Assembly (NCBI GenBank): GCA_964019695.1
Contig: OZ026517.1
Span: forward strand, 73,056,665-73,120,664
Direction of reading: 5' to 3'
Source: Loripinus fragilis
Taxonomy: Eukaryota > Mollusca > Bivalvia > Lucinida > Lucinidae
Length of the DNA stretch: 64,000 nucleotides
Below, piece by piece: positions 10,440 through 22,865 of this stretch (the first letter of the stretch is position 1; every line of letters begins with the position of its first letter). The position numbers were made by a program, and so were the translations under genes. The notes beneath the pieces are model-generated. The model was not told the origin of the DNA. It searched no databases and saw only the letters and a list, made by a program, of their open reading frames with translations.

Positions 10440-13400
10440 TTCAATATCATTGTTTATGACACGTAACATACGGGTGTTGATAGGCACATACAGCTTAGGT
10501 ACTGCTAACATCTCCTCACTAACATGGAACACTTCTCTACAAGATGATGAAAAATAAATCAATTAATCATTGTTGATGACACGTAACATAAGGTGTTGAT
10601 AGGCACATACAGTTTAGGTACTCCTAACATCTCCTCACTAACTTCTCTACAAGATAACAATTAAATCATTTAATGTTATATCAATTTATTCAGTATCATT
10701 GTTGATGTCACGTAACATACAGGTGTTTATAGGAACATACAGCTTAGGTACCGCTAACATCTCACTAACTTCTCTACAAGATAACAATTAAATCATTTAA
10801 TGTTATATCAATTTATTCAGTATCATTGTTGATGTCACGTAACATACAGGTGTTTATAGGTACATACAGCTTAGGTACCGCTAACATCTCCTCACTAACA
10901 TGGAACACTTCTCTACAAAATGACAAATATATCAATCAATGTTATATCAATTTATTCAGTATCATTATTGATGACACATAACATACAGGTGTTGATAGGC
11001 ACATACAGCTTAGGTACCGCTAACATCTCACTAACATGGAACACTTCTCTACAAGATGACAACTTAATTAATCAATGTTATATCAATTATTCAGTATCAT
11101 TGTTGATGACACGTAACATACAGGTGTTGATAGGAACATACAGCTTAGGTACCGCTAACATCTCACTAACATGGAACACTTCTCTACAAGATGACAACTT
11201 AATTAATCAATGTTATATCAATTATTCAGTATCATTGTTGATGTCACGTAACATACAGGTGTTGATAGGCACATACAGCTTAGGTACCGCTAACATCTCA
11301 CTTACATGGAACACTTCTCTACAAAATGACAAATAAATCAATTTTGTTATATCAATTTATTCAGTATCATTATTGATGACACATAACATACAGGTGTTGA
11401 TAGGCACATACAGCTTAGGTACCGCTAACATCTCACTAACATGGAACACTTCTCTACAAGATGACAACTTAATTAATCAATGTTATATCAATTATTCAGT
11501 ATCATTGTTGTTGACACGTAACATACAGGTGTTGATAGGAACATACAGCTTAGGTACCGCTAACATCTCACTAACATGGAACACTTCTCTACAAGATGAC
11601 AACTTAATCAATCAATGTTATATCAATTTATTCAGTATCATTGTTGATGTCACGTAACATACAGGTGTTGATAGGAACATACAGCTTAGGTACCGCTAAC
11701 ATCTCACTTACATGGAACACTTCTCTACAAAATGACAAATAAATGAATTTTGTTATATCAATTTATTAAGTATCATTGTTGATAACATGTAACATACAGG
11801 TGTTGATAGAAACATACAGCTTAGGTATCGCTAACATCTCACTAGCATGGAACACTTCTCTACAAGATGACAACTTAATCAATCAATGTTATATCAATTT
11901 ATTCAGTATCATTGTTGATGTCACGTAACATACAGGTGTTGATAGGAACATACAGCTTAGGTACCACTAACATCTCCTCACTAACATGGAACACTTCTCT
12001 ACAAGATGACAAATAAATCAATTTTGTTATATCAATTTATTCAGAATCATTATTGATGACACATAACATACAGGTGTTGATAGGCACATACAGCTTAGGT
12101 ACCGCTAACATCTCACTAACATGGAACACTTCTCTACAAGATGACAACTTAATTAATCAATGTTATATCAATTATTCAGTATCATTGTTGTTGACACGTA
12201 ACATACAGGTGTTGATAGGCACATACAGCTTAGGTACCGCTAACATCTCACTTACATGGAACACTTCTCTACAAAATGACAAATAAATCAATTTATGTTA
12301 TATCAATTTATTCAGTATCATTGTTGATGTCACGTAACATACAGGTGTTGATAGGTACATACAGCTTAGGTACCACTAACATCTCCTCACTAACATGGAA
12401 CACTTCTCTACAAGATGACAACTTAATTAATCAATGTTATATCAATTATTCAGTATCATTGTTGTTGACACGTAACATACAGGTGTTGATAGGCACATAC
12501 AGCTTAGGTACCGCTAACATCTCACTTACATGGAACACTTCTCTACAAAATGACAAATAAATCAATTTATGTTATATCAATTTATTCAGTATCATTGTTG
12601 ATGTCACGTAACATACAGGTGTTGATAGGTACATACAGCTTAGGTACCACTAACATCTCCTCACTAACATGGAACACTTCTCTACAAGATGACAACTTAA
12701 TTAATCAATGTTATATCAATTATTCAGTATCATTGTTGTTGACACGTAACATACAGGTGTTGATAGGCACATACAGCTTAGGTACCGCTAACATCTCACT
12801 TACATGGAACACTTCTCTACAAAATGACAAATAAATCAATTTATGTTATATCAATTTATTCAGTATCATTGTTGTTGACACGTAACATACAGGTGTTGAT
12901 AGGCACATACAGCTTAGGTACCGCTAACATCTCACTTACATGGAACACTTCTCTACAAAATGACAAATAAATCAATTTATGTTATATCAATTTATTCAGT
13001 ATCATTGTTGTTGACACGTAACATACAGGTGTTGATAGGCACATACAGCTTAGGTACCACTAACATCTCACTTACATGGAACACTTCTCTACAAGATGAC
13101 AACTTAATTAATCAATGTTATATCAATTTATTCAGTATCATTGTTGTTGACACGTAACATACAGGTGTTGATAGGCACATACAGCTTAGGTACCACTAAC
13201 ATCTCACTAACATGGAACATTTCTCTACAAGATGACAACTTAATTAATCAATGTTATATCAATTTATTCAGTATCATTGTTGTTGACACGTAACATACAG
13301 GTGTTGATAGGAACATACAGCTTAGGTACCGCTAACATCTCACTTACATGGAACACTTCTCTACAAAATGACAAATAAATCAATTTATGTTATATCAATT

Positions 13401-15030
13401 TATTCAGTATCATTGTTGATGACACGTAACATACAGGTGTTGATAGGCACATACAGCTTAGGTACCGCTAACATCTCACTTACATGGAACACTTCTCTAC
13501 AAAATGACAAATAAATCAATTTATGTTATATCAATTTATTCAGTATCATTGTTGTTGACACGTAACATACAGGTGTTGATAGGCACATACAGCTTAGGTA
13601 CCGCTAACATCTCCTCACTAACATGGAATACTTCTCTACAAAATGACAAATAAATCAATTTATGTTATATCAATTTATTCAGTATCATTGTTGTTGACAC
13701 GTAACATACAGGTGTTGATAGGAACATACAGCTTAGGTACCACTAACATCTCACTTACATGGAACACTTCTCTACAAGATGACAACTTAATTAATCAATG
13801 TTATATCAATTTATTCAGTATCATTGTTGTTGACACGTAACATACAGGTGTTGATAGGCACATACAGCTTAGGTACCACTAACATCTCACTAACATGGAA
13901 CACTTCTCTACAAGATGACAACTTAATTAATCAATGTTATATCAATTTATTCAGTATCATTGTTGTTGACACGTAACATACAGGTGTTGATAGGCACATA
14001 CAGCTTAGGTACCGCTAACATCTCACTAACATGGAACACTTCTCTACAAGATGACAACTTAATTAATCAATGTTATATCAATTTATTCAGTATCATTGTT
14101 GTTGACACGTAACATACAGGTGTTGATAGGCACATACAGCTTAGGTACCGATAACATCTCACTTACATGGAACACTTCTCTACAAAATGACAACTTAATC
14201 AATCAATGTTATATCAATTTATTCAGTATCATTGTTGATGTCACGTAACATACAGGTGTTGATAGGAACATACAGCTTAGGTACTGCTAACATCTCCTCA
14301 CTAACATGGAACACTTCTCTATAAGGTGTAAAAATAAATCAATCAATGTTAAATCAATTTATTCAGTATCCTTTTTGATGACATGTAACATACAGGTGTT
14401 GATAGGCACATACAGCTTAGGTACCACTAACATCTCCTCACTAACATGGAACACTTCTCTACAAGATGACAATTAAATCAATTAATGTTATATCAATTTA
14501 TTCAATATCATTGTTGATGACAAGTAACATACAGGTGTTGATAGGTACATACAGCTTAGGTACCGCTAACATCTCCTCACTAACATGGGACACTTCTCTA
14601 GAAGATGACAAATAAATCAATCAATGTTATGTCAATTTATTAAGTATCATTGTTGATAACATGTAACATACAGGTGTTGATAGGCACATACAGCTTAGGT
14701 ACTGCCAACATCTCCTCACTAACATGGAATACTTCTCTACAAAATAACAATTAAATCAATTAATGTTATATCAATTTATTCAGTATCATTGTTGATGACA
14801 CGTAACATACAGGTGTTGATAGACACATACAGCTTAGGTACTGCTAGCATCTCCTCACTAACATGGAATACTTCTCTACAAAATAACAATTAAATCAATC
14901 AATGTTATATCAATTTATTCAGTATCATTGTTGATGACACGTAACATACAGGTGTTTATTGGCACATACAGCTTAGGTACTGCTAACATTTCCTCACTAA
15001 CATGGAACACTTCTCTACAAGATGAAAAAA
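10440..15030 (-). repeat. Exon-derived tandem array, about 34 units of 135-139 bp
   Basis: Each unit holds, in minus-strand order, about 44 bp of intron 3' end with a TAG acceptor, then about 92 bp matching the 5' end of the androglobin exon 10244-10397 (REVFHVSE, MLAVPKLYVPINTCM, LRVINND), then a TAA in the exon's own frame. I counted 34 copies by the landmark ACTTCTCTA, from about 10531 to 15009, plus the true exon. Many lack one GAG codon. Where the plus strand reads ATTTATTCAG, the stop overlaps AATAAA. No unit has the exon's 3' end or its donor. Confidence 0.92.
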
Positions 15031-15384
15031 AGAACAATACAATGTCAGATTGAGTTTAAGCTACACATAAGTGGGCTATCTAGATCACTATTTTTTATTT
15101 CTTTGTAAAACTAGAGCTGTTAAGAGGATCTTTTCAGCATCATCAACGAACATATGCAAATTTGCAACTATGAACTGGAGAGTAAAGGAATGCCTATAGT
15201 GTGTATCTAATTGATTGGTAAAACATTGTAGGGGGACTTGTGATTACATTGTCTATACTCTTTGATACCATTTCTTGTCAAAATCAAAGTTTAAAAACTT
15301 TGAAATAGTGAGAAAGAAAAAACAGCAAGAAGATTATACCAAAGCCTTGTGCACAGCTAAAAGTACATAGGAAAAAACTTTCTA

Positions 15385-15664
15385 TAAAATTTTGAAGTGT
15401 GAGGTTTTACGTCCCAGTCAACAGCTATCATCATGTTGAGAGGGTCACTTCACCTAACCACACTTTTTCATGGGCAAGCTTGACTAAGCAGTTAACCAGT
15501 ACTTCGTAACTGACAACAACCCTTTTTAATCAGCAGAAGGAGGAGAATGACTGTAGAAATTATTTCATGATCAAACTCCACGAAAGCATGGGACTAAGCA
15601 GGATCCAACTTGCGACGCCTGGATCTGCGGATGAACTCGCTACCGACTGCGCTACGGCCCCGGT
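15385..15664 (-). mobile_element. tRNA-derived SINE, second family
   Basis: Reverse strand carries an A box GTAGCGCAGTCGGTAGCGAG and a B box-like GCAAGTTGGATCCTGC; the body includes CAACAGCTATCATCATG and ACAACCCTTTTTAATCAGC. A longer relative is at 56385-56693 and a fragment at 2115-2150. Confidence 0.82.
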
Positions 15665-15897
15665 AGAAATTAAAAGTGTTTGATGGAGAACTATAGGGTT
15701 TTACAAACCATCCTATTTCTGTACACTAATGTCTATACTTTTTCTTATTGAAAAAAGTCTAAGTTCCAGAAGTTGAAAAGTGAGAAAAAATAATCTAAAT
15801 TTTTTAAAATGATTGACTTTTTCAAACCTTTTCTTCAAAGTAAACAATAATAAAGATCATTTCATTCTAAGTCCGCTAAAACAGCTGTGTGACTTAC

Positions 15898-16032
15898 CTA
15901 AACACAACAAACCAGTTGTTTGGTGGTTGGTCGGGGAAATTGCCCTTGTAGTCATTGTAGGATATTTTGTTCCACTCGTCCTGATAGAATGGATACTTTA
16001 CCATCAAGTCAGGATCAAGCTTAAACATTTGT
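15898..16032 (-). CDS. ADGB: Androglobin exon: end of globin segment and following conserved stretch (residues 457-502)
   Basis: 135 nt, phase 2 to 2. Acceptor TTTTTTCAG at 16033; donor GTAAGT at 15892-15897. QMFKLDPDLMVKYPFYQDE is the globin B-C/CD signature and closes the permuted fold. It is followed by FPDQPPNNWFVVFR, matching YQEQPPNSWFIVFR of human ADGB. The next exon downstream is preceded by some 34 partial copies of itself. Confidence 0.95.
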
Positions 16033-16070
16033 CTGAAAAAATAAGGTCAGGATCAAGCTTAAACATTTGT
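16008..16070. repeat. 25-bp duplication at the exon 5' edge
   Basis: GTCAGGATCAAGCTTAAACA TTTGT is found at 16008-16032 (start of the androglobin exon) and again at about 16046-16070 in the intron, 38 bp upstream in the transcript. The second copy is not preceded by a usable AG. Confidence 0.85.
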
Positions 16071-16614
16071 TGGAAACATGCACAAAAATTTCATCTCAAA
16101 GCAAAGTCAAAAGTTATATCTTCCTTTGAATTTATTTCTTATCAAAGTCCCAGGTCTCAATGTCATAGGCAATCATTAAAGCTTTTTTTATATAGTTTTC
16201 CCTTATGATTTCTGATTAAATTAAAATGCATATATGGAGAACACCACAAATATCTGAAGTGAAAAAGATCACATAGTTAGAATAAGAATATAATATTAAA
16301 CATTTTCCCTGTAACTCTATGCTCTATGAAACTGAACAATTTTGAAAGTACTTGTGTTAAAGGAAGACAATTTACCCCCATAAGGACAGAATCTGTACTA
16401 ATTACCTTTTATTAGGATGAATTTCATGAAATCCTGAATTCTGGAATAATCCTGAAAGTTTTCACCCATGTGTATGCAAATTTGCGTCTGTAAGTTGTGG
16501 GATGAGTAAATTAGTAAGGCCAGGTATTGTAATAAATGAAGAGTGTTTGTCAGGGTATAAAATACTTCTCTAGTAAACAATTTAACCCTTCTCATTCTGG
16601 ATACCAGTAAACAG

Positions 16615-16700
16615 GAACTTTGACAAACAGTGTAGACCCAGATGAAATGCTGCATGATGCGGCATTTCATCAGTGTCTGCACTGTTTGCTGGGTCTGCAC
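16615..16700. repeat. Hairpin MITE core (GATGAAATGC family)
   Basis: ACAGTGTAGACCCAGATGAA and its complement around TTCATCAGTGTCTGCACTGT, centred on GCTGCATGATGCGGC. Confidence 0.7.
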
Positions 16701-17639
16701 TGTTTGCAAAGATAAAAACAATCTTCAGAGACACAAATATATAGAGGATCTTACATGAGTGCTCATGTTTTATTGAATTTATTAAACGAGTTGGGGAAGA
16801 GATAAAATGCAAGGCTTGCCAAGCATTTTATCTCTTTTTCGCAATGATTTCAATGAATTCAATAATACAAGAGCACAAATGTTAGATTCTATTTCTCATA
16901 TGACGTAAAATACTTTGAAATCTCATTTCTGGCGTAAAACGTTATGATTTTGTCATCATGTACGTAACATTGTTATTGACCTCATAACGTTTTCCGTAAA
17001 TCTTTAAACCACTAATGGTTTATTGATTTTATTGCATGGCGTTATTTCACTCCCAGACGCGACGTCATATGATAAAACAATTAACAATTTTGACCTGGGA
17101 CCTACAACCCCTTAAAATACTAAATAAAAAAAATCCATGCTTATTGTATCAATATGTATAGGAAATCTATCAGAATGAATAGGGTTAAACTCCAAGAAAA
17201 GGCCATTGCCACTGAAGCCTCCCATCATCAATTCAGCCTCCCACACATATTTCACTCAGTATACCTGAGAATCAGAACCCCACACTGCTCTGGCACTTCC
17301 TGTGCTAGCTTCTGCGTATCTAAGAAATCCCACCCCGTTATTTTTTCACCACCTGCCAGAACTTTCTTAGCAGAAGTTCTAGAAAACATACAGAAAGTTA
17401 AGAAAACATAGAAGATATTGACAGAATTGTCAAGCCATGAGAAAGCCTGTTTTGGAATTTGTAACCAGGTTAGTCTGAGATTTGCCTGCTCAGCTACAGG
17501 GACTAGCTCTAAACATCAAAATTTAAATGAACTTTGTACACTCTAATATTAAACCATCCAAACAAAGAAACAACAAAGTACTCATAACAAAATACCAAGC
17601 GGGTGGCATGGAAGTGCAAACTTCTCTGAGCCTTTAAAA

Positions 17640-17880
17640 TTGTTGTTGACATATAAGACATAACCCATATAAGCCTACTGTCTTTTTATTGGACAAAGAC
17701 AAAAAGTGCAGACCCAGATCATACACCGCATAATGCAGTGTCTGATCAGGATATTTACCATTTGCTTACAGAAAGTTCTATTTAAATTTGAAAAAAAAAA
17801 TGAAAAATACCACCCAATACCCCTAAAATTGGAAATGGGCTCGTCCTACTGATAAGGGTAGGCAATTCCATTCCAGGTTT
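17640..17880. repeat. Repeat of the TAACCCATATAAGCCTA family
   Basis: Shares TAACCCATATAAGCCTA and a body with AAAATGAAAAATACCA with 61820-61980. Holds a small palindrome around CAGATCATACACCGCATAAT. No coding content; 17540-18300 otherwise shows nothing I recognise. Confidence 0.55.
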
Positions 17881-18309
17881 TCTCATGACATAAAGCAAGA
17901 AAGGAGGTAAAAGAAAGTTAAAGTAAATAGGTCAAAATAAAGTAAAAGTAAGGAAATAGGTCAAATCAAAGTGAAAGTAAGTAATCTGGTAAAATATAAG
18001 TGAAGTTTGTAAAGGTTACATGACAGACTCATTACCATTTCTTGGCTCATCTACCTCTCTGGACAACCCATTATTTTTGCCATCATTAGGTCTCTTTGTT
18101 TCAAAGTTCTATTTATACACAGCTAAATGACAGAATAATAATCTGATCTTAAAGGGGAAAAAATGACTTAATTATGAACTGTCTTATAAGATAAATATAA
18201 GTTAAATGGTTAAATGTGGTAGGACTGGCTTAAAATGGACAAACTCAAACAGATAAATGGAAATTCTGTTTTTAGCCTACCTCAATTGTGTGATAATGTA
18301 AAAGTGTAC

Positions 18310-18418
18310 CTGAACAAAAATAGCCCAGGATGATCTGGGTTTGTAATATCTAGAATTGGTTCAATTAATCCCCAGGATTTTTGTAGGTTCTGCAACACTT
18401 TCGCATTTTCTTCTGTTC
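18310..18418 (-). CDS. ADGB: Androglobin exon: globin A-B helices (residues 421-457)
   Basis: 109 nt, phase 1 to 2. Acceptor TTTTATAG at 18419; donor GTACAC at 18304-18309 (weaker than usual). It encodes TEENAKVLQNLQKSWGLIEP then ILDITNPDHPGLFLFR, a typical globin A helix with its invariant Trp followed by helix B. It forms the start of the second half of the permuted globin. Confidence 0.93.
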
Positions 18419-19389
18419 CTATAAAATATTGAAACATTATTTAGAATTGCTGAAGTACTGAATTCATTAAATATGTTGGAAAATTGGATGAGATGCAAGG
18501 CTGTACCAAGCATCTTGTCAGTTAATCTCTTACAAGTTAAATAACTACAATAATGCAACAGCATAAATTATGACACTATAATAACAATTTAATCCAGATA
18601 TAGACACCAAAATGTTTCCCATTTAATAAAATAATTTATTACCCAACTGTCTATATACGGAGTAATTGTCTTTTTTTTGTTATATCATGGGTCACTGAAC
18701 TATGGCCTGGGCAATAGTTTTGGATATTGACTGGGACTATACCATGGCCTGGTTTCCAGCTTTGCTGTTAGAAACACAGAGGCACTTATTGACATGCGCG
18801 ACAATGATGCGCCTACGGTTACACCTGCATAATTGAGGCATGGTTTGGCAACTTTAAACTCCAATAACTTTGTTGTTTATTGTCACAAACATAAATGACG
18901 CAGTCTATATCAGTCTAATTTTTACTTTGACAATTTTTTCTTATAATATACAATTTAAAAAATGTTACAGAACTTTGTTAGTACTTTTTACATCACACAT
19001 GATGTCATATATATTTGATGACATTGCATAATATTTGCAATGACATGGCATGTTTCTGTCTTCCAACACCACAGGAGGAGCTAGAGGTACAAAAAGCGAA
19101 AATTTATAGAAATGCACAATAATTGTGGTACCAAAATGTTCCTTACAATCTAATTAAGAAAAGGAGTTCCCGCACTTTATGTTTTTGTTCATTGGACGTT
19201 TGAAATTCTGAAGTGGAGTCAAGAACTTAGATTTTCAAAATGGCAGTCTTCCATTTTTCAGCATTGATCAAACATCTGGTGTGTTACTACGCAGTTTAAA
19301 ATAAGTTGGATGTGCAAACAAAACATCATGAGTAAACTTTGTTTTTTATGGGCTGTACATAGCAGAATACATGTAATATACAGTTTATT

Positions 19390-19540
19390 GAATCATTCCA
19401 TTTAAGATATAGGATTTATAAACCTCAGGAGGTAGAAAATCCAATAAAGAAGCTCGCGCTTGCGCACTCGTTTCTCTATTAGATGTTCCATATTCCTCGG
19501 TTTATAAATCCCATATCTTAAATGGAATGATAAATATTAA
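19390..19540. repeat. Inverted-repeat element
   Basis: TCATTCCATTTAAGATATAG followed by GATTTATAAACC is matched in reverse by GGTTTATAAATCCCATATCT then TAAATGGAATGA, enclosing about 80 bp. Confidence 0.8.
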
Positions 19541-19939
19541 CATTTTCAATCCAAGCCTTTAACGAATCTTTAGAATTTTGCTACCGTTCATAGCCTCATG
19601 AACTACACAAAATTTGATTGACAGCTGCCAAGCTCACTTGCCAATGCAAATCGCTTCAAACATCGAATTCATTCGCCAGATGTGACACTGGTGTTGTGAT
19701 TGACAGCAAGCCACACCTGAGATGCACATGCTAAACAAGCTTCTTATTTGCTGCATTGGCTGTCCGTGTTCACACTGGCTATTCAGCTTTTCCGTTTTGC
19801 ACTCCAACAAAACCGTTAATAAGATTAAATATTAAATACAAAATTGTATTATCTCCTATATTATAAATAATTTCTATTTATTAGTTATTTATAATAAAAT
19901 CTAAATATAAGCAATAAATTCAATTTGTGGAAGGTTCAT

Positions 19940-20042
19940 GGAATCATGAATACTTCGGGTCTCTTGCAAAGTTAACATGAAGCCGAAGGGCTTCACTCAC
20001 TTTGCAAGAGACCCGAAGTATTCATGATTTCACAAACCTTCC
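19940..20042. repeat. Inverted-repeat element
   Basis: AATCATGAATACTTCGGGTC then TCTTGCAAAG is matched by CTTTGCAAGAGACCCGAAGT then ATTCATGATT; the loop contains a smaller palindrome AGCCGAAGGGCTTC. Confidence 0.85.
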
Positions 20043-20293
20043 AAAAATCAAATTCATTTCTTAAATAAACTATATATCATATTCTTAACCATTGTCCTGC
20101 TGAACCTGGATATATCCTCTCTAGAAAAGGGTAGATCCAGATCAGCTTGTTTCTGACAAAGTCAGCTGATCAGGATCTGTACTGTTTTCCATTTTGCTTC
20201 AGAATCTACTGTATCAACATTTAGCCTGACAATTACAGGATGGTTTTAGCCTATGTATAGCTGTACTTTAGAAGGTAGCAAAAGCTAAACTAC

Positions 20294-20388
20294 CTGGTGT
20301 CCTTGCTGCCTTGATCTTTCTCACCCAGTAGCCCTTCCACTGTTTCTGTATCTTTACCATAGCAATCTGTTCCTCAGTTGTAGCTTGT
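20294..20388 (-). CDS. ADGB: Androglobin exon: IQ calmodulin-binding motif (residues 389-421)
   Basis: 95 nt, phase 2 to 1. Acceptor TTATTTCAG at 20389; donor GTAGTT at 20288-20293. It encodes ATTEEQIAMVKIQKQWKGYW then VRKIKAARTP. The IQ motif spans about residues 399-413 (IQxxWxGxxVR, cf. IQAMWRGTYVR in human ADGB). In androglobin this motif separates the two halves of the permuted globin, as here. Its sequence shows the basic helical features expected for calmodulin binding. Confidence 0.95.
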
Positions 20389-20579
20389 CTGAAATAATAT
20401 AATGAGTTCTATTACCATAGTTGATCTCATACACAAACATGCTCTTATAAATGCACAATGCACAATAAGTACTTTACAGGATGTTAACACAATATGAACT
20501 TCTGATATCCAGTCAGCCCAATGGTGTAATTTCATTAACTCTACTGCTGTTTATCACAACAAAATATCACCTGCTGTAT

Positions 20580-20775
20580 CATCTGCTAGTCCATTTAAAG
20601 TTCTCTTTAACAAACAGTGTGGGCCCAGATCAGACTACCCATCTTGGAGCAGTCTGTTCTGGGTCCACCCTGTTTGCATGAATGCATAAGTTAGTCCTTG
20701 ACATAAGCATTTACATGCAGCAGACAACTTCAGCAGACAACATTTTAGGATGCATTTTTTGTAGCAGGTGAAGGG
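20580..20775. repeat. Hairpin MITE (CAGACTGCTC family)
   Basis: AACAGTGTGGGCCCAGATCA pairs with the complementary half ending TGGGTCCACCCTGTTTGC. Related copies near 20070-20220, 26260-26340, 30150-30370, 38925-39080, 43345-43590, 52560-52680 and 60450-60545. Confidence 0.7.
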
Positions 20776-21104
20776 TTAATGCAGATTCATCATGAGGATG
20801 AAAAAGTGTAAATCCTGTTCAGCTGGCCGCCAGCTGATCTGTATGTACACTGGTCTTAAAGGAGGGTATAGAATTTTGAAAAAGTTGTGTGCATATGGAT
20901 AGGTCAAAGACAGTAGCATGTGTTGTATGAAAATTGAATGCTATATTTATGTACAAGCTGTGACATATGCCCTACTACAGGCAGTAATCTCTACTAATTA
21001 AAGTATGTGGTAGGACTGAAATTTGAAAGCATGACCCCACCATAGCTTTCCATACCTACTAAGCTATAGATGTGAATTTGCTAGTTTCAGAGGTATGTTA
21101 TTAA

Positions 21105-21470
21105 CCCTTTGAGGACTGGATACTTTGGCAAACAGGGAAGACACAGATGAAATAGCACACAAGGTGGAATTTTATCAGGGTCTGTTGTGTACTGTTTGCT
21201 AATGTTCAGGGACAGAACCAGTACTAAACTAGGATAAATGTTTCTTGCTCAAGGACCACAACACAGTGACCCCGGTGCGGCTCGAACCCGCGGCCCTTCG
21301 GTCTCGAGTCAAGCACTCTACCACTGAGCCACTGCGTTCCCTCAGGGACAAAAATACATCGTAATTTAGAAATTTTGACCTGTGATCCCATTAAAAACAA
21401 AAAGGACTATCCCATACTTTTTGTATCAATATGTTTGGGAAAATTCATCAGAATGAAAGGGTTAAGTAGG
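21105..21470. repeat. Hairpin MITE split by a SINE
   Basis: GATGAAAT-family hairpin (AACCCTTTGAGGACTGGATA at left, CAGAATGAAAGGGTTAA at right) interrupted by the SINE at 21215-21341. Confidence 0.75.
21215..21341 (-). mobile_element. tRNA-derived SINE with 9-bp target-site duplication
   Basis: Well-kept A box (complement of CCACTGAGCCACTGCG) and B box (GGCTCGAACCCGCGG) on the reverse strand, with the CTTGCTCAAGGACCACAA core; the tail is truncated. Flanked by TCAGGGACA at 21206-21214 and 21342-21350. Confidence 0.88.
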
Positions 21471-21555
21471 TGGTAGAACATAAGTTTGATCTCTTGATAC
21501 CGCCCTACCATACCTACTTGATACTTTCAGAAGTATAATGGTTAAAGTTACATAC

Positions 21556-21595
21556 CTATTTGCAAAAGATACATCTGTTTTCTCTGGCTCCCCTC
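21556..21595 (-). CDS. ADGB: Androglobin linker exon (residues 376-389)
   Basis: 40 nt, phase 1 to 2, giving GGEPEKTDVSFANR across the junctions. Acceptor AATTTTCAG at 21596; donor GTATGT at 21550-21555. It supplies the phase change needed between the 1-1 linker exons and the IQ exon, which starts in phase 2; that requirement is its main support. Confidence 0.72.
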
Positions 21596-21839
21596 CTGAA
21601 AATTACAATTGACATGAATAATCTGCCTGGCAAGAAAGTGGGTACCAAAGCCCATAAATTGACTCTAATAGCACATGAACAACCAACATCTAGACTGACC
21701 TGAGCAGCTACAGTCAGTACAATCATTATTTTGTACTTACATACTTGAAAGTCTAAGAACTTGGCATTGATTTTATATATTTTGGGGTTTCAAGACACTT
21801 TCATGATATATAAGTGGGCTCTTCTGTTTATTCTGTGTC

Positions 21840-22010
21840 CTGCTGCATTATTTAGCTCTTTCCTTGATGGTCGCAACTTTTGTCATCTTCTGATAACATT
21901 TAAAAACAGTTTGGACCCAGATCACAACGTCAGTCCTGATCTGGATACAAACCGTTTGACACTCTGATAGTGTTCCTAAAAAGAAATTTTTGAAAAAGTT
22001 GCAAAGAGTT
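21840..22010. repeat. Hairpin MITE (GACCCAGATCA...GTTTGACACTCTGATAG family)
   Basis: ACAGTTTGGACCCAGATCAC pairs with the complementary half ending GATACAAACCGTTTGAC. Shares CTCTGATAGTGTTCCTAAAAAG with 22655-22865 and others. Confidence 0.7.
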
Positions 22011-22169
22011 AATAATGAATTCTATGCCCATCCATTTGTTAAGTTTATGAAGTAGCACAGAAAAGGCTCAAAGGAGTCTGTCCGTATGCCCATTCTGTCT
22101 GAGTATGGAAAGTAGATAACAGGTTAAACCAATAATTAGATAGCTGGTACCTCTAGACAGCTGAGTATA

Positions 22170-22400
22170 CTCATCAGAATGCATACTTTGGCAAACAGTC
22201 AAGATCCAGATGAAATGTCACATAATGTGGCATTTCATCAGGATCTACACTGTTTGCTTAGACAAAAACAATCTTCAGAGAAAGAAATACAATTTTATTT
22301 GGAAATTACATGTATAACTGTGACCCATCACTATTTACAATTGACCATTCCAAGTTCATAGGAAGAATCCATTAGTACATTAAGTGTTAAAAGCACTATG
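22170..22400. repeat. Hairpin MITE (GATGAAATG family)
   Basis: GCAAACAGTCAAGATCCAGA then TGAAATG pairs with CATTTCATCAGGATCTACAC then TGTTTGC. Confidence 0.7.
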
Positions 22401-22654
22401 AAATGGACATTTTTCATCTAGTACAAAACATTAAATAAAAGTCTGATATCACCAAGCAAAATGTTAAAGCGAATTTAATGTGATTGTTTTAAATCACACA
22501 AGTTCCAAATTTACCTATCAAAGAAGTGGGAACTATCTAATCTAATTTTAAGTTCTAGCCTACATTACAAATGTTCTACAATAATTAATCCAGGTATTAA
22601 TAATCAAATAAGGAAATTACCGTTCAATATAGAATCTTTAGAAAATAATTAACT

Positions 22655-22865
22655 CTTTACCTACTAGTGTTGTCTGTTGATAACCTTTACAAACAGTTTC
22701 GATTCAGATCAGGACCAACAGAGTGTGAGTCCTAATCTTGATCCAAACTGTTTGACACTCTGATCGTATTCCGGAAAGAATTCTTGAAAAAGTTGATTTT
22801 GAAAAAAGTCAGCAGATGACAAAAAAACATGCACAATTACCCAGTAGGCAAAGATTTAGATGACA
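22655..22865. repeat. Hairpin MITE (TTTACCTACTAGTGTTGTC family)
   Basis: Left end AACTCTTTACCTACTAGTGT and right end CCCAGTAGGCAAAGA are inverted; the core pairs AACAGTTTCGATTCAGATCA with the ATCTTGATCCAAACTGTTTG half. Confidence 0.75.

Noticed and set aside
10920..13840. Plus-strand open frames of 65-138 codons with a repeated NIQVLIGTYSLGT pattern, resembling a repeat protein
   Set aside because: They are the antisense reading of the exon-derived array. The minus-strand frame matches a conserved androglobin exon; the plus-strand product breaks between units.
10440..15030. CRISPR-like array
   Set aside because: Units are ~137 bp with no short repeat/spacer pattern, the variation is point-like, and the setting is a eukaryotic intron.
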